Of a DNA stretch of 64,000 nucleotides, positions 9,697 to 20,741 are shown piece after piece. The stretch's first letter is position 1, and each line of letters starts with the position of its first letter. The translations under genes and the position numbers were made by a program. The notes beneath the pieces are model-generated. The model was not told the DNA's origin. It ran no database searches and was given only the letters and a program-made list of their open reading frames with translations. Source of the DNA: Flavobacterium sp. CBA20B-1 (lineage in GTDB: Bacteria; Bacteroidota; Bacteroidia; Flavobacteriales; Flavobacteriaceae); NCBI RefSeq assembly GCF_028473145.1, contig NZ_CP092370.1, positions 930,001 through 994,000 on the forward strand, in the 5' to 3' direction.

Positions 9697-10086
9697 ATGA
9701 CAATAGAACAACGAATTAAGAACAGCGAAACCCGTATTTTTAAAGCGGTTTTCCCAAATACAACCAATCATTACGACACGCTGTTTGGCGGAACCGCCAT
9801 GCACATGATGGACGAAGTTGCTTTTATTACCGCAACCCGTTTTTCTAGACAAATGATGGTAACGGTTTCATCTGATAAAATCGATTTTACCAAACCCATT
9901 CCGGCAGGAACCATTGTTGAATTGATTGGAAAAGTTACCAAAGTTGGCAATAAAAGCTTAAAGGTTTCGGTTGAAATTTACATCGAAGAAATGTACACCG
10001 ATATACGCTATTTAGCAATAAACGGCGAATTTACATTTGTTGCCTTAGATAAAGACAAAAACCCAACGAAAGTTATTAAGGATTAA
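9697..10086 (+). CDS. Acyl-CoA thioesterase, hotdog fold (YciA-like)
   Basis: This 129-residue cytosolic protein is of the hotdog acyl-CoA thioesterase family that hydrolyses CoA esters. The segment HYDTLFGGTAMHMMDEVAFITATRF contains the family catalytic Asp/Glu loop (NxxxxxFGG...MDE) and is followed by the strand VELIGKVTKVGNKSLKVSVEI. It starts 15 bases after nrdA and so may be read through from that operon, but the function is unrelated. A bidirectional terminator follows. Confidence 0.88.
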   Translation: MTIEQRIKNSETRIFKAVFPNTTNHYDTLFGGTAMHMMDEVAFITATRFSRQMMVTVSSDKIDFTKPIPAGTIVELIGKVTKVGNKSLKVSVEIYIEEMYTDIRYLAINGEFTFVALDKDKNPTKVIKD

Positions 10087-10100
10087 ACTTTCTATTAAAA

Positions 10101-10136
10101 AAACCGCTTAAATTCTCTAATTTAGGCGGTTTTTTT
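10101..10136. terminator. Bidirectional terminator
   Basis: AAACCGCTTAAA and TTTAGGCGGTTT form a 12-base stem (one G-T pair) flanked by A and T runs. It lies between the thioesterase gene and the convergent cyclotransferase gene. Confidence 0.85.
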
Positions 10137-10157
10137 ATTTAAGTACTAATATTTTGT

Positions 10158-11228
10158 TTACTTATTAATTCTAATCTCAAACATTTTATCCCAATTCTTT
10201 CCCGTTACAAAGAAAGTTCCCGTTTTCTTATTGTAGGCGATACCATTTAAAACATCTAAATCTGGATGGTGCGTAACTTTATTTTTTAAATCGCTTAAAT
10301 CAACCACTCCGGTTACACTTCCGTTTGTGGGGTTAAAAATTCCAATAGCATCTTGTGTGTAAAAGTTGGCATATATTTCACCATTAACCCATTCTAATTC
10401 ATTCACATTTGCAACAGTGCCGTTAGGAATAGATACCACAAAATAATCTACCAGAGAAAAATCTTCGGGATTTACTTTATACACCCGATCACTACCATCA
10501 GTCATGTACAAGTAAGTGCCATCGTTGGTTAAGCCCCAACCGTCTGTATTTTTAAAATATGGTAAGGTTTTTTCTTTCTGAAGCGATTCTACGTTATACA
10601 CATACGCTTCCATATTTTTATACGTTAATTGATAAATTTTGTTGTTAAGCACGGTTGCTCCTTCACCAAAAATCGCATCATCTAATTCATTAATTTTCAA
10701 AACCTCACCGGTTTTAGGATTCACTTTGCGAATACTTGACTTTCCTTTAGTTCGCGTGCCAATTCCTTCACCATTTCCGGTACTTTCAATTAAAACATCG
10801 CCATAAAACTCTAACCCTTGCGTATATGCTTTTATATCATGCGGATAGGTATTCACGATGGTGTATGATAAAACAGTAGGTTGCACATCAGAAAAAAGAG
10901 CAATAGAAGCCATTGCTTCAGCTGACACTCCTTTAGTATAGGCAATTGCCTTAATATGTTGCATACCATATTTTTCATTTGCCAAATTATAGTCCAACGC
11001 ATTATTTCCCTTCACTGAACCAATTTGCTTATCATTTAAAAAATATTGCACAGAATCAATAGTTGAAGCATCTGTAAGCTGTAAAGCCAAGCTTTCATTC
11101 AAGGAATAAGTTTGTTTTAATTTGGTTGTATCAATGGTAACGGCTTTTTTTTCTTCATTTTTTTCTTTATCACAAGCCAAAACAAGTAATGATAACGATA
11201 AGAATGCTAAGTATTTACACTTTTTCAT
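10158..11228 (-). CDS. Glutaminyl-peptide cyclotransferase-like lipoprotein
   Basis: The 356-residue product has a lipoprotein signal (MKKCKYLAFLSLSLLVLAC) and then a segment of about 80 residues before a glutamine cyclotransferase-type five-bladed propeller. The family hallmark is YPHDIKAYTQGLEFYGDVLIE near residue 129, followed by GWGLTNDGTYLYMTDGSD and NELEWVNGEIYANFYTQD. Family members convert N-terminal glutamine to pyroglutamate. In this phylum such lipoproteins are placed in the cell envelope. The extra N-terminal domain appears Ig-like. It has its own terminator and is upstream of and divergent from the SRP RNA gene. Confidence 0.88.
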   Translation of the reverse strand: MKKCKYLAFLSLSLLVLACDKEKNEEKKAVTIDTTKLKQTYSLNESLALQLTDASTIDSVQYFLNDKQIGSVKGNNALDYNLANEKYGMQHIKAIAYTKGVSAEAMASIALFSDVQPTVLSYTIVNTYPHDIKAYTQGLEFYGDVLIESTGNGEGIGTRTKGKSSIRKVNPKTGEVLKINELDDAIFGEGATVLNNKIYQLTYKNMEAYVYNVESLQKEKTLPYFKNTDGWGLTNDGTYLYMTDGSDRVYKVNPEDFSLVDYFVVSIPNGTVANVNELEWVNGEIYANFYTQDAIGIFNPTNGSVTGVVDLSDLKNKVTHHPDLDVLNGIAYNKKTGTFFVTGKNWDKMFEIRINK

Positions 11229-11284
11229 GATTGATTTTAATTAGTAATACAATTATACGACCCTTTTTTTATTAAACAAAAGAC

Positions 11285-11314
11285 TTGCTAAAATATAATT
11301 TGTTTGTATATTTG
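11285..11314 (+). promoter_or_regulatory. Promoter of the SRP RNA gene
   Basis: TTG at 11285-11287, a spacer of exactly 19 bases, then TATATTTG at 11307-11314. This matches the Bacteroidota housekeeping consensus exactly, and the RNA begins about 5 bases later. Confidence 0.85.
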
Positions 11315-11316
11315 CA

Positions 11317-11412
11317 GTGGCAAGTCCTACACGACCAGCTCCTGCAGACTCCTCCAGGGTGGGAACACAGCAAAGGTATGCGGTTGTAGCGGTGCGATGT
11401 AGGTCGCTTGCC
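11317..11412 (+). ncRNA. ffs: Signal recognition particle RNA (small bacterial type)
   Basis: About 96 bases can fold into the single long SRP hairpin: GGCAAG at 11319-11324 pairs with CTTGCC at 11407-11412. The apical part contains CAGGGTGGGAACACAGCA, equivalent to the Ffh-binding tip of 4.5S RNA. The 3' arm GCGATGTAGGTCGC resembles the end of E. coli 4.5S RNA. It guides nascent membrane and secreted proteins to the membrane together with Ffh. Confidence 0.88.
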
Positions 11413-11420
11413 TTTTTTGT

Positions 11421-11447
11421 ATCAACCTATTGGTTGATTTTTTTTTT
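11421..11447 (+). terminator. Terminator after the SRP RNA
   Basis: ATCAACC and GGTTGAT form a 7-base stem followed by about ten T residues, just after a first T run that closes the RNA itself. Confidence 0.8.
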
Positions 11448-11497
11448 GGAATGAAGTTTGATATGTTGTTTTAAAAAACGATTTAGTATCAGGCTCT

Positions 11498-11878
11498 ATG
11501 AACCGTATGTACCCTCTATTCTTTATTTTAATTGGATACACTCTCCAGGCACAAGAAGTAAATAATTTACCTCTGAAAGAAATTCCCGCCAAATATATCA
11601 CCTTTTATTATCAAGCAAAGTCTATTTTCAGAAAATCATTTGTGGTGATTGATTATGGGCAAATTCCAAGTAATGTCAGAACAAAAAACCAATTAAATTC
11701 TCTTGCAATATTAAAAGAAAACAATATAGATATGGAATTTAATTCTGAAATAGATGTGCTGAATTTTTTGGCTAAAAATGGCTTTAAACTTATTGAATCT
11801 TATCAGCCAATAGAAACAGAGGCTGATGATGAACTAAATGCTTATAACAGAAAATTTCTACTGGAAAATATGAATTGA
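11498..11878 (+). CDS. Small secreted protein of unknown function
   Basis: The 126-residue product starts with a hydrophobic signal peptide ending in YTLQAQE. The mature part, about 105 residues, is acidic at the C-terminus and contains no recognisable motif. The pattern of a beta-alpha alternation (KSFVVIDYGQIP ... LNFLAKNGFKLIESYQP) recalls small proteins that pair a strand with a KNGFKL-type helix, common as hypothetical proteins in flavobacteria. It stands alone between the SRP RNA and a repeat region. Exported location is inferred from the signal only. Confidence 0.6.
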   Translation: MNRMYPLFFILIGYTLQAQEVNNLPLKEIPAKYITFYYQAKSIFRKSFVVIDYGQIPSNVRTKNQLNSLAILKENNIDMEFNSEIDVLNFLAKNGFKLIESYQPIETEADDELNAYNRKFLLENMN

Positions 11879-12069
11879 AAATCTAGTTCACGCCTATTTT
11901 TTTTGCTTTAAGAGATAGACTCTATGTATGATGCGAAATAACATACGCATTAATTCTGTAAATATCAGCATAAATCCACACTAAATAAAATTTTAAAAGG
12001 GTGAAGTCATAGTAAATCACTAAATCTGTGGCTAGTTTATTTAAGATTATTGCCAGATGTTTTTCTTGG

Positions 12070-12168
12070 GCAATCCCTTCCACTAACGTTTCAGGTCGGG
12101 CTTTCCGCCGTCGCTTTTGTTTTTTGCAAAAACAAAGAGCTCCAACAAGGCTGCAATCCCTATTGCGG
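12070..12168. repeat. Interspersed repeat with central hairpin
   Basis: Both ends carry GCAATCCC (12070-12077 and 12153-12160). The middle holds TCGGGCTTTCCGCC and a palindrome TTTGT...ACAAA at 12116-12136. I recall similar GCAATCCC / CGGGCTTTCC blocks between genes in flavobacteria. A 122-codon open frame on the minus strand over this block is low-complexity and is not a real gene in my view. Confidence 0.5.
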
Positions 12169-12190
12169 GGTGTTTGATGTGGCATGTTAG

Positions 12191-12215
12191 GTGTTGGGTG
12201 TTGGGTGTTGGGTGT
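12191..12215. repeat. Short tandem repeat of GTGTTGG
   Basis: Three and a half consecutive copies of the heptamer GTGTTGG, followed by degenerate TTTGATATT units to about 12260. This is simple-sequence DNA prone to slippage. Confidence 0.8.
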
Positions 12216-12290
12216 TTGAAATTGATATTTGATATTGATGTTTGATATTATTGTTTGATGATTATAAAAATTTGTAGTTAAAGGTTTCAA

Positions 12291-12506
12291 GTTTCAAGTT
12301 CTCTTAAATCAATTGCCTCGAACTTTAGTTCAATGATTATGATGTAAATTTACAATTGGCTTTAGCCACATTTTATGTATAGTGTATAATGTAAATTGTA
12401 TTGCTGTACATTTTAGAAAAGAAATTAGTGTAAATCTATAAATATGTGGTTAAACTAAATTCTACAAAACAATAAAAAGCCTTTTAAGCTGGTGTTAATA
12501 AAAACA
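12291..12506. other. Non-coding stretch left of the rRNA operon repeats
   Basis: No credible gene, RNA or hairpin terminator is visible. The sequence is AT-rich and contains short degenerate direct repeats only. Confidence 0.5.
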
Positions 12507-12548
12507 GGTGGCAACCCGATCCGCCGAGGCGGAGAATTGCGCCGCACC
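12507..12548. repeat. 42-base repeat, copy 1, with GC palindrome
   Basis: This block matches 12629-12670 in 40 of 42 positions. Its core is the palindrome CCGCCGAGGCGG, and it ends GAATTGCGCCGCACC. The same 12-base core also forms a hairpin inside the 23S gene (14149-14160). Confidence 0.85.
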
Positions 12549-12582
12549 ACCCGAGCGAAGCGAACGGTACGTAGTAAATATC

Positions 12583-12619
12583 AAAAAAAGAAAGCCTATC
12601 TTGAAAAAGACAGGCTTTA
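12583..12619 (-). terminator. Second terminator of the rRNA operon
   Basis: On the minus strand AAAGCCTGTC and GATAGGCTTT pair (one G-T) and are followed by CTTTTTTTGA. It lies about 100 bases beyond the 5S gene, after a first terminator. Confidence 0.8.
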
Positions 12620-12628
12620 CTAAAAAAA

Positions 12629-12670
12629 GGCGGCGACCCGATCCGCCGAGGCGGAGAATTGCGCCGCACC
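12629..12670. repeat. 42-base repeat, copy 2, with GC palindrome
   Basis: Second copy of the block at 12507-12548, lying between the two rRNA terminators. It begins GGCGGCGAC, the same bases as the plus-strand sequence at the 3' end of 5S (12719-12727), suggesting the repeat may have arisen partly from duplicated 5S-end sequence. Confidence 0.85.
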
Positions 12671-12681
12671 TATAACAAAAA

Positions 12682-12712
12682 AGAGGATTACTAAAATAGT
12701 AATCCTCTCTTA
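12682..12712 (-). terminator. First terminator of the rRNA operon
   Basis: A perfect 12-base stem, AGAGGATTACTA and TAGTAATCCTCT, is followed on the minus strand by a T run. It begins about 10 bases after 5S. Confidence 0.85.
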
Positions 12713-12717
12713 AAAAA

Positions 12718-12825
<108 letters not shown>

Positions 12826-12963
12826 AAATCTTTGTTTAAGGTTTAAAGTTTTTTTTGTTTTAGGTTTTAACCTTGAACGTTAAACTTTGAACTTTAAACG
12901 CCACGCCAATGGCGGGCTAATATTGTTAACATATTTTCGATACTTTTTTTTGTAGATATTCCA

Positions 12964-12996
12964 GTCTTAATACTTAATACTAAAATCTTAATACTA
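12964..12996 (-). other. 23S processing stem, 3' arm
   Basis: These 33 bases are complementary in 32 positions to 16089-16121 on the other side of 23S. In the transcript the two arms would form a long helix that closes the 23S loop, as in RNase III processing stems. The arms consist of the simple TTAATACT-type sequence. Confidence 0.65.
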
Positions 12997-13022
12997 TTCT
13001 TTACAAAGCAACTTCCAGAGCA

Positions 13023-15899
<2,877 letters not shown>

Positions 15900-16088
15900 T
15901 GCTCTATTTTTTTTGTTTCATGTTTCTTTTTTTAAGGTTTCAAGTTAAACTTGTTACTTTAAAAAAATTTATGACACAAAAAATGTGCTTTATATTATTT
16001 TCAACACCAGTTAAAACTGATGCCTATTGAAAATTTTTTAAATATTTCTACTTTTTAAATGTATCTCAATATGTCAATGAACTTTTTT

Positions 16089-16121
16089 TAGTATTAAGAT
16101 TTTTGTATTAAGTATTAAGAC
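16089..16121 (-). other. 23S processing stem, 5' arm
   Basis: Partner of 12964-12996, with one mismatch in 33 bases. It lies about 190 bases upstream of the mature 23S 5' end in the transcript, just after the second tRNA gene. Confidence 0.65.
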
Positions 16122-16162
16122 TTAGTCTTGATACTTGATACTATCATCTTGATACTATCTCG

Positions 16163-16236
16163 TGGAGAATAAGGGAGTCGAACCCTTCACCTTCCCGCCT
16201 GTAGCGGGACGTTCTAGCCAGCTGAGCTAATCCCCC
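16163..16236 (-). tRNA. tRNA-Ala-like gene with anticodon ACA, probably aberrant or degenerate
   Basis: The 74-base gene has a complete cloverleaf. The acceptor stem GGGGGAT / ATTCTCC includes the G3-U70 pair that marks alanine tRNAs, and D-loop and T-arm (AAGGG TTCGACT CCCTT) look like the tRNA-Ala usually found here. The anticodon arm is different: stem TCCCG / CGGGA with loop CTACAGG, which gives ACA at 16200-16202 instead of TGC. Two other defects are visible: a C11-A24 mismatch in the D stem and G at position 48 opposite G15. ACA would read UGU (Cys) codons, which bacteria do not normally do. A pseudo-tRNA after replacement of the anticodon arm is most likely; alanine delivery at Cys codons would be the alternative. 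No 3' CCA is encoded. Confidence 0.8.
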
Positions 16237-16366
16237 AATTTTTCTAATTACGAATCTGTTAATTACGAATTACGAATTGTGGATTCTTAACTTCTAGAAT
16301 TTCCTTGTGAATAAATAGTGTACAGATCTTTTGACTTTCGAACTTTTGACTTTCGACTGCAAAAAG

Positions 16367-16440
16367 TAGTCCCGGGCAGACTCGAACTGCCGACCCCTAC
16401 ATTATCAGTGTAGTACTCTAACCAGCTGAGCTACGAGACT
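16367..16440 (-). tRNA. tRNA-Ile (GAT anticodon)
   Basis: The 74-base gene folds normally: acceptor AGTCTCG / CGGGACT, D arm GCTC...GAGT, anticodon stem CTACA / TGTAG with loop CTGATAA giving GAT, and T arm GGCAG TTCGAGT CTGCC. It sits in the 16S-23S spacer as expected for this phylum. The 3' CCA is not encoded. Confidence 0.95.
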
Positions 16441-16472
16441 CTGTATTTTTTATTCTGCTTTTTTTTTGAACC

Positions 16473-16491
16473 AACAGTTAAAGAGTAAAAG
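16473..16491 (-). other. 16S processing stem, 3' arm
   Basis: AACAG and TTAAAGAGTAAAAG here are complementary to CTTTTACTCTTTAA at 18082-18095 and CTGTT at 18100-18104. The arms flank 16S and could form its processing helix, with four extra bases bulged on one side. Confidence 0.6.
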
Positions 16492-16507
16492 ATGTTTAAA
16501 CCATCTC

Positions 16508-18033
<1,526 letters not shown>

Positions 18034-18081
18034 TTTTTTTATTGTTGATGTGTCGTTTAAAACCTCTTGGTTGCCCAAGAG

Positions 18082-18104
18082 CTTTTACTCTTTAATTCTC
18101 TGTT
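18082..18104 (-). other. 16S processing stem, 5' arm
   Basis: Partner of 16473-16491; it lies about 50 bases upstream of mature 16S in the transcript. Confidence 0.6.
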
Positions 18105-18162
18105 AATCCAATATGTCTATGAACTTGCTCTTCTTACATTCGCTTCTCTCTCAAAGCGGTTG

Positions 18163-18192
18163 CAAAAGTAAAACTTATTTTTTAATCAGCAA
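18163..18192 (-). promoter_or_regulatory. rRNA operon promoter P2
   Basis: On the minus strand, TTG at 18190-18192, a spacer of exactly 19 bases, then TACTTTTG at 18163-18170. This is a full match to TTG-N19-TAnnTTTG, about 130 bases before 16S. Confidence 0.8.
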
Positions 18193-18400
18193 ATTTATTT
18201 TTGCTTTTTTTTGAAAAAGTTTTTTTTGTGAATTTTAAAAAACTTTAATCACATCTTTATGCTACAGTTTTTTATCACTTTTTCCTTTTGCAGTATTTCA
18301 AATATCTTGTTGCAATTTTAAAATAGTTTAAATAGTACGCTCTTTAAATTGCTTTCTAAAAAAACTTATTAAACAACGTGTGTCTGATTTTTTAGTGATG

Positions 18401-18430
18401 CAAATGTAGGGCGTTTTTTTATTCTGACAA
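18401..18430 (-). promoter_or_regulatory. rRNA operon promoter P1
   Basis: On the minus strand, TTG at 18428-18430, a spacer of 19 bases, then TACATTTG at 18401-18408. It is a second full consensus match, 238 bases upstream of P2, giving tandem rRNA promoters. Confidence 0.8.
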
Positions 18431-18648
18431 GGTTTTTTTAAAAAAAAATAATTAAAAAGATCTTACAATCTTGTTTTCAAACAGTTGCGATTGATAGTTT
18501 TTTTAACCTCAATAAAAAATATAGGTTTAATGATTAAATCTGACAGTTTTGATCGTTTCAAAAATCGTTTTTAATGCACGAAAAAGAGTTTTTTGGATAA
18601 GAGAAAATTCATTGAATATCCTTAGTAGAATTAAATCTAGTTTTAAAA
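18431..18648. other. AT-rich gap between the symporter gene and rRNA promoter P1
   Basis: About 220 bases without a gene. It carries A/T tracts upstream of P1 (around 18431-18460) that may act as an upstream activating region for the rRNA promoter; this is inference. No clear intrinsic terminator for the symporter gene was found. Confidence 0.4.
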
Positions 18649-20073
18649 TCAATCAGATTTTACGAACATACTAGCAATTCCATAGGCGCAAATTGCAGCA
18701 CTAAGTCCAAAAACATTGGCATCTAGTCCAAATGGTAGCTTTATATCTATTATAATTAAAAAAATGGAAAGACCACCACCTACTATCATAGAAATTAATG
18801 CGGGAGTAGGCTTTGGTTTTTTGAAAACTATTGCGGCAATTACGGGTACTAAAAGACCTGAAACCATAAATGCATAAGCATAAAGCATTAATGCTAATAC
18901 ATTTTCCATAACCGAAGCAAGTAATATGGCGAGAAATCCGATGAGTAAGGTAGAAATTTTAGACATTCTAATAATGGTATGGCTGTTTTTCTTTTTATGA
19001 TCTGGTATTAAATCTCCAACCACATTACCAGAGGCCGCCATTAAACAACTGTCGGCCGTGGATAAAACTGCTGAAAAATAAGCTGCCATCACAACGCCGG
19101 TTAAACCTATAGGTAAAATATTTTTTATTAGTAAAGGTAGTCCTAGTTCTACATCGTTTAAAACACCGCCTTCAATGGGTACTAACTTTTGTTGAATAGC
19201 CACATTTGCAAGCATTCCTAAAATAACACCTGTAAAAGCCATAATAGGCCATTCTAAAAAACCTGCAAAATACCAAGCTTTTTTTGCTGTTTTAACATCC
19301 TTACAAGCGAATATACGCTGATAAAGTGTCATTCCAACAAACCAAATGGGTATAATTGTTACACTCCAATTAATAATTTGTTGCCAAGTAATATTTTTTA
19401 GAGAAAGCATGTCTTGGTTTAAATAAGGCAGTATACCTTGCATTCCACCTAATTTAATATAAGCAACAGGAATTGCAACGAGCATTAATCCCGCAAGTAA
19501 AATAATCCATTGCACAGTATCGGTATAAATTACCGCTTTCATCCCACCAAGCATGGTATAAAAAACGGCAATTATTCCCATTATCCAAAGCATGGTTTGG
19601 GTATCAACTGCGGGAAAAGCAGCTGTTGAAAGTTTTGCTCCTGCCAAAAATTGCGAACTTGTGAAACCTGTGTAGCCAATAATACAAATGATTGCTGCCA
19701 CTAGTGCTACTTTTTTATTGTATAGATATTTGAAAACTTGAGGAAGTGTAAGAAAATACCCGCCTCTTCTTTGCTGCCATTCAAAAACTTTTGGTATTAA
19801 AAAAACAGCACTTAACCATGCCCCTATTAAACCTGTAAAAAGCAACCACGAACCCGATAAACCCATTGTAAAACCAACTCCTCCTAAACCTATTGAAAAA
19901 CCGCCGCCTACATCTGTTGCTACTACCGATAGCCCCACATGACCTGCTGACAAAGTACCGCTGCCTGTATAATAATCTCGTTCGTCGGTGTGCTTATTTG
20001 CAAAATAGAACCCCACCCCTAGCATTCCCAAAAAATAAATTATAAAAATTAATACATCAATCCAATGTGGCAT
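18649..20073 (-). CDS. Sodium:solute symporter (SSS family)
   Basis: The 474-residue protein has about 13 predicted membrane helices and the family features: an N-terminal DERDYYTGSGTLSAGHVGLS segment resembling the SSS entry motif, the GGMKAVIYTDTVQ segment near residue 179, and SAVLSTADSCLMAASGN near residue 333. Such transporters take up sugars, proline, pantothenate or similar solutes with sodium; the substrate cannot be told from sequence. It is monocistronic, with a long upstream gap of 668 bases. Confidence 0.9.
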   Translation of the reverse strand: MPHWIDVLIFIIYFLGMLGVGFYFANKHTDERDYYTGSGTLSAGHVGLSVVATDVGGGFSIGLGGVGFTMGLSGSWLLFTGLIGAWLSAVFLIPKVFEWQQRRGGYFLTLPQVFKYLYNKKVALVAAIICIIGYTGFTSSQFLAGAKLSTAAFPAVDTQTMLWIMGIIAVFYTMLGGMKAVIYTDTVQWIILLAGLMLVAIPVAYIKLGGMQGILPYLNQDMLSLKNITWQQIINWSVTIIPIWFVGMTLYQRIFACKDVKTAKKAWYFAGFLEWPIMAFTGVILGMLANVAIQQKLVPIEGGVLNDVELGLPLLIKNILPIGLTGVVMAAYFSAVLSTADSCLMAASGNVVGDLIPDHKKKNSHTIIRMSKISTLLIGFLAILLASVMENVLALMLYAYAFMVSGLLVPVIAAIVFKKPKPTPALISMIVGGGLSIFLIIIDIKLPFGLDANVFGLSAAICAYGIASMFVKSD

Positions 20074-20592
20074 TTTTTTTCTTTTTTATTTAGTTTAACA
20101 ATAAATTTATTGAATATTATCAGCAGCATGAGAATATTTTACACTTGCTAAAGACCGATTTTTAAAACAACCCTTCTATAATTTTTTGACTAGTTAAAAA
20201 TCCATATAGTTGATTCAATGTATGGTAGAAAAAATAGCAACAAATCAACGTTTTATAAAAGACAGTCATTAAATTATTTAAAACAACGCGTATTTAAGTT
20301 TTATGAGTTTAAAAAATTCGTACTGCTGTTTAACTCTATTTTTTTAAGTGGTAGCATATTGTGCTAAAAAAATAAAAAAATCGTAAGTTAAACACGTTTC
20401 GAAGCATAAATATAATAAAAAACTCAATAAAAACACCCTTTTTAGATGAATTGTTTAAAACAAAATAATCTACAGATAATATAACTTATAAATACAAAAG
20501 AATAAATCCAAGCTTAATAATGAGTTCTGTTTAAAGAAGCTAAGAAAAAAAAGCAAGCATATACACAACTTCTCTTTTGCTTTCAACATAAA

Positions 20593-20628
20593 AGCGATTT
20601 AAAACAACCGGTTTTTTAACAAATCGCT
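20593..20628. repeat. Imperfect palindrome, candidate operator
   Basis: Arms AGCGATTT (20593-20600) and AAATCGCT (20621-20628) surround AACCGGTT (20606-20613). No T run follows, so a regulator site or a repeat remnant is more likely than a terminator. It lies about 520 bases upstream of the symporter start. Confidence 0.4.
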
Positions 20629-20650
20629 ATTTATGAAACATATAAATTAA

Positions 20651-20688
20651 AAAAGACAAAACTAATTTATCTATTAATTTTGTCTTTT
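20651..20688. terminator. Terminator of the SRPBCC/GyrI-like gene
   Basis: AAAAGACAAAA and TTTTGTCTTTT form an 11-base AT-rich stem with T/A runs on both sides, 54 bases past the stop of the gene on the minus strand. Confidence 0.65.
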
Positions 20689-20741
20689 TATTTGTAATGA
20701 CTTGATGGTTTTCGAATTTATCCTTAGATATATCTACATCT

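Larger units (their letters stand above)
20074..20741. other. Long non-coding region upstream of the symporter gene
   Basis: 668 bases without a credible gene. It contains an inverted repeat TAGCA / TGCTA near 20346-20360, an imperfect 36-base palindrome at 20593-20628 with AACCGGTT at its centre, and a terminator at 20651-20688. No full consensus promoter for the symporter was found on the minus strand. The rest is AT-rich with no visible structure. Confidence 0.5.

Noticed and set aside
11922..12290. 122-codon open frame on the minus strand
   Set aside because: It runs over an interspersed repeat and tandem GTGTTGG units, has low-complexity sequence (QTPNTQHPTPNMPHQTP), no promoter and no known family.
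12484..12669. 61-codon open frame on the minus strand
   Set aside because: It is made of the two GC palindrome repeats plus a terminator hairpin, so it is not a gene.
20344..20362. TAGCA/TGCTA hairpin as a terminator
   Set aside because: The stem is only five bases and it is far from any gene end on either strand, so it may be chance in AT-rich DNA.
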